Source: CAIYYO01 sp049299895
GTDB taxonomy: Archaea > Altiarchaeota > Altiarchaeia > IMC4 > QMZM01
NCBI GenBank assembly: GCA_049299895.1
Contig: JBAQYF010000014.1
Location: forward strand, 13,041 to 77,040
DNA length: 64,000 nt
Direction: 5' to 3'
Shown one piece after another: positions 1 to 7,637 of this stretch; position 1 is the stretch's first letter; the number at the start of each line of letters is the position of its first letter. Under the pieces are notes generated by a model, which did no database searches, had not been told where the DNA came from, and saw nothing but the letters and a program-made list of their open reading frames with translations. Made by a program: the position numbers and the translations under genes.

Positions 1-2
1 GC

Positions 3-293
3 GGGGCGTTCGGGACCATATGCGTCGGACTGTTCGCGGAAAAGACATATTCCGGAGGAGTGAACGGCCTGTTCTTCGGGGGAGGATTCGCGCAGCTCAT
101 AACCCAGACGATAGGAGTAGTATCAGTGTTCGCATTCGTGGCAATATCAGCCTTTTTAATGTTTAAGCTGATACAGTTAACTATCGGCCTGAGAGTCACA
201 CCGGAAGAAGAGCTGAGAGGACTCGATCAGGGAGAACACGGCATGTCAGCATACCCTGACTTCATGCCGACGTACGATCCTATTAGGAGGTAA
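3..293 (+). CDS. amtB: Ammonium transporter, C-terminal part (runs off left edge)
   Basis: The reading frame is open from the first full codon of the window, so only the C-terminal ~96 residues are visible. They contain a glycine-rich loop (GGVNGLFFGGG) and a last hydrophobic membrane helix (about residues 38-60), then a cytoplasmic tail ending in PTYDPIRR, as in Amt/Rh channels. The call rests on this tail and on the glnK gene 4 nt downstream; Amt-GlnK pairing is a well-known arrangement in which GlnK binds the cytoplasmic face of Amt and closes the channel when nitrogen is plentiful. Ammonium uptake fits the nif and glutamine synthetase genes nearby. The start lies outside the window. Confidence 0.85.
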   Translation, partial: GAFGTICVGLFAEKTYSGGVNGLFFGGGFAQLITQTIGVVSVFAFVAISAFLMFKLIQLTIGLRVTPEEELRGLDQGEHGMSAYPDFMPTYDPIRR

Positions 294-297
294 AAAA

Positions 298-636
298 ATG
301 AAACTGATACAAGCGATTATCCGGCCGGACAAGTTCGCCGACGTAAAGGCAGAACTCGACAAGATACAGATAAATGGGATAACCATATCCGAGGTCAAAG
401 GACACGGCGTGCAAGGAGGCTACAAGCAGCAGTGGAGGGGGGTCGAATATACCGTCGACCTCCTGCCCAAAGTAAAGCTTGAACTGGTCGTACCGGACGA
501 TAAAGCAAAGAAAGTCATGGAAACGATCGGAAAAGCCGCCAAGACTGGGGCGATCGGCGACGGAAAAGTATTCGTCCTGGAAGTCGTCGACGCCATGCGT
601 GTCAGGACCGGGGAAACCGGGGAGGATGCCTTATAA
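298..636 (+). CDS. glnK: PII nitrogen signal protein GlnK
   Basis: A 112-residue PII protein, the normal length. It opens MKLIQAIIRPDKF, has the T-loop with a Tyr in GVEYTV (the residue uridylylated in bacteria) and the conserved GAIGDGKVFV and RVRTGE motifs near the C-terminus that bind ATP/ADP. PII trimers sense ATP/ADP and 2-oxoglutarate; a copy linked to Amt normally blocks the channel. The start codon follows a strong GGAGG ribosome site that overlaps the end of amt, so the two genes are coupled. An intrinsic-type hairpin with a T-run follows. It is distinct from the two NifI proteins in the nif operon, which lack this uridylylation-type T-loop. Confidence 0.95.
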   Translation: MKLIQAIIRPDKFADVKAELDKIQINGITISEVKGHGVQGGYKQQWRGVEYTVDLLPKVKLELVVPDDKAKKVMETIGKAAKTGAIGDGKVFVLEVVDAMRVRTGETGEDAL

Positions 637-657
637 AACTAAAGTTAACCTCAGATA

Positions 658-689
658 AGCCGTTTCCCATCGGGAACGGCTATTTTTTT
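658..689 (+). terminator. Hairpin plus T-run after glnK
   Basis: AGCCGTTTCCC and GGGAACGGCT form a ten-base-pair stem with one bulged T and a three-base loop (658-681), followed directly by a run of seven T. It lies 20 nt after the glnK stop and before the antiporter gene, so it probably ends the amt-glnK transcript. Confidence 0.7.
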
Positions 690-722
690 CCTTTTTCTTT
701 TATTCCTCCCAGTCAATCAAAA

Positions 723-2081
723 ATGCGCAAGACTATTAAGAAGGTAGGGCATAAAGCGAAGCATTGCTCCGGATACGTCGTCGTCGGGCTGGCGCTGCTT
801 TTGTTCTTCTCTGTTATCCGCGCTAGCATCTTCACGAACGTTCCTGAGGAAAAGAGGATATGGTTCGAATTATCCTTTCTCCTCCTTGTCGCTGTTGCCT
901 CAGAATACCTGGTTGTCTACTTGAAGCAGCCGAACGTTATGGTCCTCATACTCATGGGTGTCCTAATCAGCCCGGGCACCGTATCTCTCGTTTCGCCTTA
1001 CGTCTCTTTTATAATATCCCCTGTTTTTTCATTGTTCTGGTCGGACGCGCAGGTTGCAGGCAGCGTTCCAAGCCTGGTCCCCTCAGGGGGCCTTGTAGAC
1101 GTCTTTGCGAAACTGGGTTCCATATTCCTGCTATTCAACGTCGGCCTCCACTGCGAGGTGCAAAGGATATTCAACAAGAAGAATTTCTACGTCGCTGCGG
1201 CCGGGGTGATAGTTCCATTTCTCGGCGGCTACCTCTATGCCTCTACGTCGGGCCACAGCTTTGCTTACTCGATGTTCCTCGGCGCCGCGCTTACCGCAAC
1301 AAGCGTCGGGGTCACTGCGGCCGTGCTGGAGGAACTGAAGGTCCTGGAAAAGGACTACGCGAGGGTGATACTCGGCGCGGCGGTCATAGACGACATACTC
1401 GGCCTGCTGGTTCTTTCGATAGTAGAAAACACCCCCTCAAACCTGGAATTAGACACGGTTACGCCTCTTCTCATGATACTGCTCACGGCGGCAGTCTACG
1501 TGATCGGTGCGTTGCGTATCGGCCAGTATGTAGTCGCGAAATACTTTAACGACTGCTGCACCGAAAAAGGAGAGTTAGCCCATGCATCCTTCCTTTTGAT
1601 GCTCGTCTACGTCCTTTCTTATGCCTATGTCGCGGAGTATATCGGGCTTTCGGCGATAGTGGGAGCATTCATCGCGGGCGTCACATTGAACTACAGCAAG
1701 TCGTCGCATAAAATACTCGCGACGGTGTATCCCCTTGAGGCGTTCTTCACGCCCATCTTTTTCATATCGCTTGGGATGCTCGTTGACGTAAATGCGCTGG
1801 GCGCAAGCATCGTTCCGATAATCGCAGTGACTCTGATAGCAGTATTAACCAAGATAATAGGCTGCGGCCTGGCAGCTTTGACGAGCGGCTCGAACATGCG
1901 GGACAGCATGGTAATCGGCCTCGGCATGATCCCGCGCGGCGAGGTCGCATTGATAATCGGGTTATACGGCCTCACGTCCAATGTACTGTCCCCGGCGGAG
2001 TATTCGGTCATTGCGTCGATGGCTTTTCTCTCGACGATAATCATACCTGCCTTGCTGCATCGGGCATTAAAAGGTCATTGA
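723..2081 (+). CDS. Cation/proton antiporter, CPA2 (Kef/NapA-like) family
   Basis: A 452-residue membrane protein with about 12 hydrophobic helices. After an N-terminal helix, the stretch EYLVVYLKQPNVMVLILMG resembles the first core helix of CPA2 transporters (the R-Q-P motif region). The central AAVIDDILGLLVL carries the paired aspartates of the ion-binding site in electrogenic Na+/H+ antiporters. A C-terminal MIPRGEVALIIG motif is also typical. It probably exchanges Na+ or K+ for protons across the cytoplasmic membrane. No Rossmann-type regulatory domain follows, so it is shorter than KefB/C. It is not obviously linked to nitrogen metabolism; its 3' end overlaps that of modC on the other strand by 7 nt. 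Confidence 0.88.
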   Translation: MRKTIKKVGHKAKHCSGYVVVGLALLLFFSVIRASIFTNVPEEKRIWFELSFLLLVAVASEYLVVYLKQPNVMVLILMGVLISPGTVSLVSPYVSFIISPVFSLFWSDAQVAGSVPSLVPSGGLVDVFAKLGSIFLLFNVGLHCEVQRIFNKKNFYVAAAGVIVPFLGGYLYASTSGHSFAYSMFLGAALTATSVGVTAAVLEELKVLEKDYARVILGAAVIDDILGLLVLSIVENTPSNLELDTVTPLLMILLTAAVYVIGALRIGQYVVAKYFNDCCTEKGELAHASFLLMLVYVLSYAYVAEYIGLSAIVGAFIAGVTLNYSKSSHKILATVYPLEAFFTPIFFISLGMLVDVNALGASIVPIIAVTLIAVLTKIIGCGLAALTSGSNMRDSMVIGLGMIPRGEVALIIGLYGLTSNVLSPAEYSVIASMAFLSTIIIPALLHRALKGH

Positions 2082-2731
2082 TATATTTCTTGAAGTATTC
2101 TCCCGTTACTGATTGTATACGTCCTGTCCGCTATATCTGCGTCTTTCGGGTTGTGCGTGACGATTATCGAGGGGATCCCCGCCTCCGTTATGTTCTTCCT
2201 GAGTTCTTTTCTGTATCTTTCAGCTGTTGGTGCGTCCAGGGCGGACAACGGCTCGTCTAGTAGCAGCAATTTCGGCTTGGTTATCAGGGTCCTTGCAAGG
2301 GCAGTCTTTTGTTTCTCTCCTCCTGAAAGGTTTTGTATCCTCTCGTTTCGCAGGTGGTAGAGTCCCGCCCGGAAAATGTGCTCGTCCGCCAGCAGCCGTA
2401 TTTCCTCTTTCTGCGCCTTTTTTGCTTTCAGGCCGAATGCGACGTTTTCGTAGACGCTCAGGTGCGGGAAAAGCGCGTAGTGCTGGAAGACGTAGCCTAT
2501 GTTCCTTTTTTCCGTCGGCACGAATACTCTTTGGGCCGAGTTGTAGACGGTATATGCGTCGACTACTATCTTTCCCGCGTCGGGCCGGTCTATTCCCGCT
2601 ATGAGGTTTAAGAGAGTCGTTTTTCCCGAACCGTTCTTTCCTGTGAGCGCTATTATCTCTGCGTCTTTTATCTCCAGCCGGACGTCCAGCTTATAATCCC
2701 TTAGACGTTTTCGGACCGATATGAACAGCAT
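2075..2731 (-). CDS. modC: Molybdate/tungstate ABC transporter ATP-binding protein
   Basis: A 218-residue ABC ATPase with Walker A GKNGSGKTTLLN, Q-loop YVFQHYALFPHL, signature LSGGEKQKTALAR, Walker B LLLLDEPLSALD and H-loop IIVTHN. It is about 130 residues shorter than enterobacterial ModC because it has no C-terminal TOBE molybdate-sensing domain. Its start lies inside modB (41-nt overlap), so it is translated with the permease. It is the last gene of the nif operon, powering molybdate import for nitrogenase cofactor. Tungstate transport (WtpC) cannot be excluded from sequence, but the nif context favours molybdate. Confidence 0.9.
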   Translation of the reverse strand: MLFISVRKRLRDYKLDVRLEIKDAEIIALTGKNGSGKTTLLNLIAGIDRPDAGKIVVDAYTVYNSAQRVFVPTEKRNIGYVFQHYALFPHLSVYENVAFGLKAKKAQKEEIRLLADEHIFRAGLYHLRNERIQNLSGGEKQKTALARTLITKPKLLLLDEPLSALDAPTAERYRKELRKNITEAGIPSIIVTHNPKDADIADRTYTISNGRILQEIYQ

Positions 2732-3503
2732 TTTTCCTCTTCTTTGTTATCTTTTTTACAAGCATCATCGATGTAAAAGACAATGCAACCAGGATGACAG
2801 CCAACGTGAGCGCAGCGTTCATGTCGCTCTCGGCCGATACGTAGATCGCAAGGGGCATAGTCTGCGTTCTTCCCTGGTAATTGCCGGCGAACATGATCGT
2901 AGCGCCGAATTCGCTTAGAGCCCTTGACCAGCACATGAGTGCGCCGGAGACAAGGCCTCCTGCGGCCATCGGCATAGTCACCTTGAAGAATGTGCGCCAT
3001 TTGGACGCTCCGAGGGTCGACGCCGCTTTTTCATATGCGACATCGACGTCTTCGAAACTCGCCCTCGCCTGCCTTATGTAGTATGGAGCCGAGACGAATA
3101 CCTGGGCCGTTATGACCGCAAGCGACGTGAATGCGATGTTTATCCCCAGGACGTCGAGGTACTGGCCTAAAAGGCCCCTTCTCCCGTAGGCCATCAGGAG
3201 GGCGAGCCCTGCGACAAGAGGCGGGAGTATCGCCGGGAGGTCAAGCAGCGTGTCGATGACGTCTTTTCCCGGGTAATCATGCCGCGCGTTCACATACGAT
3301 ACAGGCGTTCCGGCAATTACAACTATCATGGTCGAGACGAGCGAGGTTGCGAGGCTCAGCTTCAATGCGTCCAGGACCTGCGGGCTATGCAGGGACTCAA
3401 TGAAATCCGTCGGCGTCGTCTTCAAGACCAGGGCTGCCAGGGGGAAAGCTACAAACAGCGTTGCCGCCGCGAATAACAGGCAGACTGCCAGGCTCTTTAT
3501 CAT
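2691..3503 (-). CDS. modB: Molybdate/tungstate ABC transporter permease
   Basis: A 270-residue permease with about six hydrophobic helices. The cytoplasmic loop contains AASTLGASKWRTFFKVTMP, the EAA-type motif that contacts the ATPase, and LLDLPAILPPLVAGLALL is typical of the ModB/CysT/WtpB group. The start overlaps the end of modA by 4 nt and the end overlaps modC. It forms the membrane channel of the molybdate importer placed at the end of the nif operon. Confidence 0.9.
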   Translation of the reverse strand: MIKSLAVCLLFAAATLFVAFPLAALVLKTTPTDFIESLHSPQVLDALKLSLATSLVSTMIVVIAGTPVSYVNARHDYPGKDVIDTLLDLPAILPPLVAGLALLMAYGRRGLLGQYLDVLGINIAFTSLAVITAQVFVSAPYYIRQARASFEDVDVAYEKAASTLGASKWRTFFKVTMPMAAGGLVSGALMCWSRALSEFGATIMFAGNYQGRTQTMPLAIYVSAESDMNAALTLAVILVALSFTSMMLVKKITKKRKNAVHIGPKTSKGL

Positions 3504-4318
3504 GTCAGCGTAAAACCGTATTTGGCAAGGATTTTTCTCCCTTTCTCAGATTCGACGTAATCGATGAATCTTTGCGCGTCCTCTTTCTCCCCTGATTCGG
3601 TCAGGACGGCTATCGGATACTCGGCGACGACGTTGTATTCATTCGGTATCTCTATCTTCGTTAACTTCTCTTTAGCATCCTCCGACACGTCCGAGTAATA
3701 TGCGAACCCCGCGTCAGCCTCCCCTGCGGCGGTCTTTGCGATGATGCCTGTGACGACGGTCTCCTGCGACAAAACGTTATCCAGTACGCTCTTTTTGTAA
3801 TCCGGCCCGTAAGCCGAGTCGTTTGCTATCCTGTCGATCACCTGCAGGGCGTATGAGCCGCATGGGACGTCCTTTGTACCGATGACTATCTTCGTCCCGG
3901 GTTTTGCAAGATCCGAGAAGTTTTGTATCCCCTTCCGGTTGTCCCTGGGAACGATTATTACTATGCGGTTCTTTGCAAAGTTCGAAACCGTTTCATTCAA
4001 TACGAGGCCCTCGGCCTTAAGTGCGTTCATGTGTTTTGTGTTCGCGGACGCAAAGACGTCCCCGTATGCCCCCTGTTCCACCTGCGTTCTCAATGCCTGC
4101 GTCCCGTCAAAGTTGCAGACGACAGAAGTTCCCGGGTTGTCTAGTTCAAACCCCTCCTTAATCTCGCCAAACGCACCCGTCAGCGACGCCGCCGCAAATA
4201 CGGTGATCTCCTTTTTCTCTGCTGTTTCCTGTTTTTGCGCGCATCCAGCGAAAAGCAGCGCAAAAATTATGAATACGGCCGCGTTTCGCATCCATGTGTC
4301 CTTCTTGTTTGTTTTCAT
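3500..4318 (-). CDS. modA: Molybdate/tungstate-binding lipoprotein
   Basis: A 272-residue solute-binding protein. The N-terminus has basic residues, a hydrophobic stretch and a lipobox (LLFAGC, Cys at residue 26), so it is probably membrane-anchored outside the cell. The mature part begins ITVFAAASLTGAFGEI, the conserved ModA opening whose Ser contacts the oxyanion, and contains AKPGTKIVIGTKDVPCGSYA. It ends with a typical ERGRKILAKYGF-like tail (SEKGRKILAKYGFTLT). It overlaps nifV upstream and modB downstream by 4 nt each, so uptake of molybdate is coupled to the nif operon. Confidence 0.92.
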   Translation of the reverse strand: MKTNKKDTWMRNAAVFIIFALLFAGCAQKQETAEKKEITVFAAASLTGAFGEIKEGFELDNPGTSVVCNFDGTQALRTQVEQGAYGDVFASANTKHMNALKAEGLVLNETVSNFAKNRIVIIVPRDNRKGIQNFSDLAKPGTKIVIGTKDVPCGSYALQVIDRIANDSAYGPDYKKSVLDNVLSQETVVTGIIAKTAAGEADAGFAYYSDVSEDAKEKLTKIEIPNEYNVVAEYPIAVLTESGEKEDAQRFIDYVESEKGRKILAKYGFTLT

Positions 4319-5415
4319 TTTTCCGGTTTCTTGAGTTTTTCGAGTATTATCCGAGCTTCCTCGGCCGAGCAGTCCCTTCCTTTTTCATCCATCTTCGCGA
4401 TCACCGCCTTCTTCCCTGAATGCTTGCCCAGGACTATCTGCCTGCGTATCCCGAGGACTTCCGGCGCGAACGGTTCATAAGTCAAGGGGTTTTCAAGGAC
4501 AGCCGCAACGTGTATTCCCGATTCGTGACGGAAGGCGTTCAACCCCATCAGGGGTTTCTGGGGCGGGTTCTTTATCCCGGAATACTTTTCCACGAGCTTT
4601 GAGAGTTTCTGTAGCTCCTTTAGGTCGTATCCATTATCCATCCCGTACAGGATGCGCAGGCACATCACAAGCTCTGCGAGGCACACATTGCCTGCGCGCT
4701 CTCCTATGCCGTTGACCGTGGCCGCGGCGATGTTCGCCCCAGCTGCAAGGCCGCTTAATGCATTGGCTGTGGCCAGGCCGAAATCGTTGTGGCAGTGCAT
4801 GCACAGCTCGGTCCGGCTGTCCAGGCGCTTCCTTATCTGATAGACCATGAAACTGATAGAGTGCGGGGTTGCAACCCCGACCGTGTCTGCTATGTGGACC
4901 CTTGACGCGCCCGCCTTCTCGACCTCTTTGTAGACATTCATGAGGGTGTTCAGATTGGTCCTGGTAGCGTCTTCCGCGCTATATATGACCGAGAGGCCGT
5001 GTGCTCTTGCATATTCGACGGATTCGACGCTCTGTGCTATGACTTCTTCTAAGGTCTTGTGCATTTTATACTTTAAGAGAAGCGGGCTGACAGACGCGAA
5101 CAATATGATCGCGTCCGCCTCTGATTCTATCACTGCGTCGATGTCCTTTTTTACTATCCTTGAAAGCGCGAGGATCCTTGAATTCAGGCCGTCCCTGGCT
5201 ATCTTTCTTACCGTTAGTTTCTCTTCTTGCGAGACTGCAGGAAAGCCGGCTTCTATTTCGGGGATCCCTATCTCTGCGAGGCGCCTTGCGATCGACAGCT
5301 TCTGCCGGATGCTGAACCTGACTCCCGGCGCCTGTTCCCCGTCTCTAAGGGTTGTGTCGTATATTGAGACGTTCTCCAGGCTCATGCACTGGGGGTAAGC
5401 GTTCTCGTATATCAT
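4315..5415 (-). CDS. nifV: Homocitrate synthase NifV
   Basis: A 366-residue DRE-TIM metallolyase. YDTTLRDGEQAPGV is the catalytic opening, HCHNDFGLATANAL supplies metal-binding histidines, and NGIGERAGN is the second signature. These enzymes condense acetyl-CoA with 2-oxoglutarate; in a nif operon the product homocitrate is the organic ligand of FeMo-cofactor. I chose the ATG at 5415 rather than an in-frame ATG at 5439 because it gives a 4-nt ATGA overlap with nifE and has GGGGG seven bases upstream. A methanogen-type AksA (coenzyme B biosynthesis) is homologous, but the location between nifE and modA favours NifV. Confidence 0.88.
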   Translation of the reverse strand: MIYENAYPQCMSLENVSIYDTTLRDGEQAPGVRFSIRQKLSIARRLAEIGIPEIEAGFPAVSQEEKLTVRKIARDGLNSRILALSRIVKKDIDAVIESEADAIILFASVSPLLLKYKMHKTLEEVIAQSVESVEYARAHGLSVIYSAEDATRTNLNTLMNVYKEVEKAGASRVHIADTVGVATPHSISFMVYQIRKRLDSRTELCMHCHNDFGLATANALSGLAAGANIAAATVNGIGERAGNVCLAELVMCLRILYGMDNGYDLKELQKLSKLVEKYSGIKNPPQKPLMGLNAFRHESGIHVAAVLENPLTYEPFAPEVLGIRRQIVLGKHSGKKAVIAKMDEKGRDCSAEEARIILEKLKKPEK

Positions 5416-6725
5416 TTTAGTCCCCCTATTGTGCCCCAAACCGGGGCGCGTACTGTCAGCGCAATATCCCTTGCAAGGTTAACGAATCCAGAGTATCCCG
5501 CGTACGGCAGGTCTATCTGCGGGAAGAGGAGGAATGGTATTCCCATCTTGTGGGCCGCGTATTTCTCCCTTGTCCCCCCGACCATCAGGTCCGGGCCGGT
5601 CTTGCGCAGGAATCCACATAATTCGTCGAGTCCCGCATCGTCCAGCATGACTGTCGTTTTTTCCAGCTTGCTCTGCGCTTCGGCATAATCCCCCTTCGAG
5701 CCGTACTGCGAGCCTGCGAAGACCACGTCCATCCCGAGCTCCCGGAACGCGCGGGTCATGGATGCCATCCTGGACGCGCCGAAGAACATCGCTATCTTCT
5801 TCCCGGATAAAACCGACGCATAAGGCTTTATGGCCTCGCGCGTTTTGGCCGCTTCCTTTGAAACGTATTCCTCAGCGTCTTTTACCCGGAAGAACCTGCC
5901 GACTTCTTTCAGTGAGCTTGAATTCTCTTCTATTCCAAAGAAGGATGCCTTTATCTGCGGTATCCCGTTATCCTGCTCCATGTACTTTGCAAGCATGCCG
6001 CCTGTGCTCCTGCAGTGCACGATGTTCAATTCCGCCCCGCGCGCAAGGGCAAGGTTCCTGACGCTCGCTTTCCCGGATACCGCGCATATCACATTTATCC
6101 CGAGAGCGCCGAGCATCGACTCTATTACTTTAAGGTCCCCGCCCATGTTGAATTCCCCAAGGATGTTCACGCCGTTCTTGATGATCCCCGGTTTGCAGCG
6201 TGACATGAAACGCTCATAGATTACCTTCGCCGCTTCGTCGTGGCCGTTCTTCTGGCTTTCTCCCCTGAACCCGGAGCAATTCACGGGCGCAACAGGGATC
6301 CCGTGCTTTTCCTCCGCTTCCCTGCATGCCTTTTCTATGTCTTCCCCTATCAGGCCGGTAGTGCACGTACTGTATACCAGGACCGCGTCCGAACCCGGCC
6401 GGAGCATTATGGCGTCGCGAATCGATCTTTCCAGTTTCCCGGAGCCTCCGAATATAACGTCTTCCTCGCGCATGTCTGTGGAGAAAACTTCATAGGACTT
6501 CCTCCTGACCGTGCCGCTGTAATAGGCGCAGTCGATCGGTCCGTGTATGAGGTGTATCACGTTCTGTATCGGCGCAAGGACCCACCTTGCGCCGTAGAGG
6601 ACGCACGCCCGCGAAGAAATCACTCCGGGTACGGTTGCTGCGAGGCACTTGGTCTGGCATGATTCCGGTTCGTTTGTCTTCCCGCCCGCGCAGGGGTCCT
6701 GAACCTGTATGTTCTCTTGCGACAT
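5412..6725 (-). CDS. nifE: Nitrogenase cofactor scaffold protein NifE
   Basis: A 437-residue NifD-like protein. Conserved parts are SSRACVLYGAR and HGPIDCAYYSG (P-cluster-type cysteines), DMREEDVIFGG, STCTTGLIGEDI, NCSGFRGESQKNGHD and the C-terminal PYAGYSGFVNLARDI. The cofactor His-ligand context of NifD is altered, as expected for NifE, which with NifN receives NifB-co and matures it. A longer in-frame start at 6860 would put 45 unrelated residues inside nifB; the ATG at 6725, 8 nt after the nifB stop, is better. No nifN follows: the next gene is nifV. NifE may act alone, or NifN may be elsewhere in the genome. Confidence 0.85.
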   Translation of the reverse strand: MSQENIQVQDPCAGGKTNEPESCQTKCLAATVPGVISSRACVLYGARWVLAPIQNVIHLIHGPIDCAYYSGTVRRKSYEVFSTDMREEDVIFGGSGKLERSIRDAIMLRPGSDAVLVYSTCTTGLIGEDIEKACREAEEKHGIPVAPVNCSGFRGESQKNGHDEAAKVIYERFMSRCKPGIIKNGVNILGEFNMGGDLKVIESMLGALGINVICAVSGKASVRNLALARGAELNIVHCRSTGGMLAKYMEQDNGIPQIKASFFGIEENSSSLKEVGRFFRVKDAEEYVSKEAAKTREAIKPYASVLSGKKIAMFFGASRMASMTRAFRELGMDVVFAGSQYGSKGDYAEAQSKLEKTTVMLDDAGLDELCGFLRKTGPDLMVGGTREKYAAHKMGIPFLLFPQIDLPYAGYSGFVNLARDIALTVRAPVWGTIGGLK

Positions 6726-6733
6726 TTTATCGG

Positions 6734-7627
6734 TCAGATGACCTTTGTATATCCCTGTCCCGGAATTTGCATGGGGCTTGCGCCGCTGCATCTCAGGTCG
6801 CATCCTCCCGCGTCCTCGTTCAATAGGCCCGCAGCATCCGCTCTGCACTGCCTGCACCAATCCATCTGCGGGACGTATTCCTCCATAAGGGCTCTTTTTT
6901 TGTCCAGCTCTTCTTTCCCGGGCCTTGGATAATTTACGAATTCCGCAAGGGGTATCAGGGGCATAAGGTTCATGAGCCGCACCCCGAGGGATCCTATCTC
7001 CTGCGATAGATCGACCAATTCGGAATCGTTTATGCCCGGTATGTAGACTGTGTTCACTTTCACCCTGATCCCTGCGTCTATTGCCCTGGCGATGCCTTCT
7101 CTCTGCTTGTCCCAGAGGAGTTTTGCCGCTTCCCGGCCAACGTATCTTATGCCCTTCCAGGAAACATAGCGGTATATCTGTGCGCCTGTCCGTTCATCCA
7201 TTGTATTGACCGTGACTGTCAGGTTGTCGAGGCCGGCCTCCTTGAGGTTTTCTACGTTCTCGGGGAGCGCGAGGCCGTTTGTCGAAAGGCATTTGGTATG
7301 GTCCGGGAAATTCTTTGCAATCAGCCTCAGGGTCTCTATCGTTTCCTCGTTTGCCAAGGGGTCGCCTGGGCCTGCTATTCCTATCACCTTGATCCTTTTG
7401 TCCTGCGTCAGAATGCTTTTTGCATATTTAACCGTTTCTTCCGGTTTCAGTATCTTGTAGGTCACCCCAGGCCGGTTCTCGTTCACGCACCCGTATTTGC
7501 GGTCGCAGTATCTGCATTGTATGTTGCACCTGGGAGCGACCGCAAGATGCAGCCTCCCGAACCTTCCAGCCGCATTCCTGTTAAAGCAGGGGTGCGCTGC
7601 GTCTTTTACGTCTGTGTCTGATGCCAT
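6734..7627 (-). CDS. nifB: Nitrogenase cofactor maturase NifB (radical SAM)
   Basis: A 297-residue radical SAM protein without the NifX-like tail found in many bacterial NifB proteins, as usual in archaea. It has the N-terminal HPCFN motif, the CNIQCRYCDRKYGCVNE cluster motif with the AdoMet [4Fe-4S] cysteines, the ENRPG segment, IAGPGDPLAN, and the C-terminal CRQCRADAAG motif for the substrate K-clusters. NifB fuses two [4Fe-4S] clusters with a carbide from SAM to make NifB-co. It sits between nifK and nifE, about 10 nt after nifK, so it is expressed with the structural genes. Confidence 0.95.
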   Translation of the reverse strand: MASDTDVKDAAHPCFNRNAAGRFGRLHLAVAPRCNIQCRYCDRKYGCVNENRPGVTYKILKPEETVKYAKSILTQDKRIKVIGIAGPGDPLANEETIETLRLIAKNFPDHTKCLSTNGLALPENVENLKEAGLDNLTVTVNTMDERTGAQIYRYVSWKGIRYVGREAAKLLWDKQREGIARAIDAGIRVKVNTVYIPGINDSELVDLSQEIGSLGVRLMNLMPLIPLAEFVNYPRPGKEELDKKRALMEEYVPQMDWCRQCRADAAGLLNEDAGGCDLRCSGASPMQIPGQGYTKVI

Positions 7628-7637
7628 GTGTTCCCTC

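Noticed and set aside
860..1549. A 229-residue frame inside the antiporter gene
   Set aside because: Arg- and Cys-rich shadow in another frame of a well-supported membrane protein; no recognisable motif.
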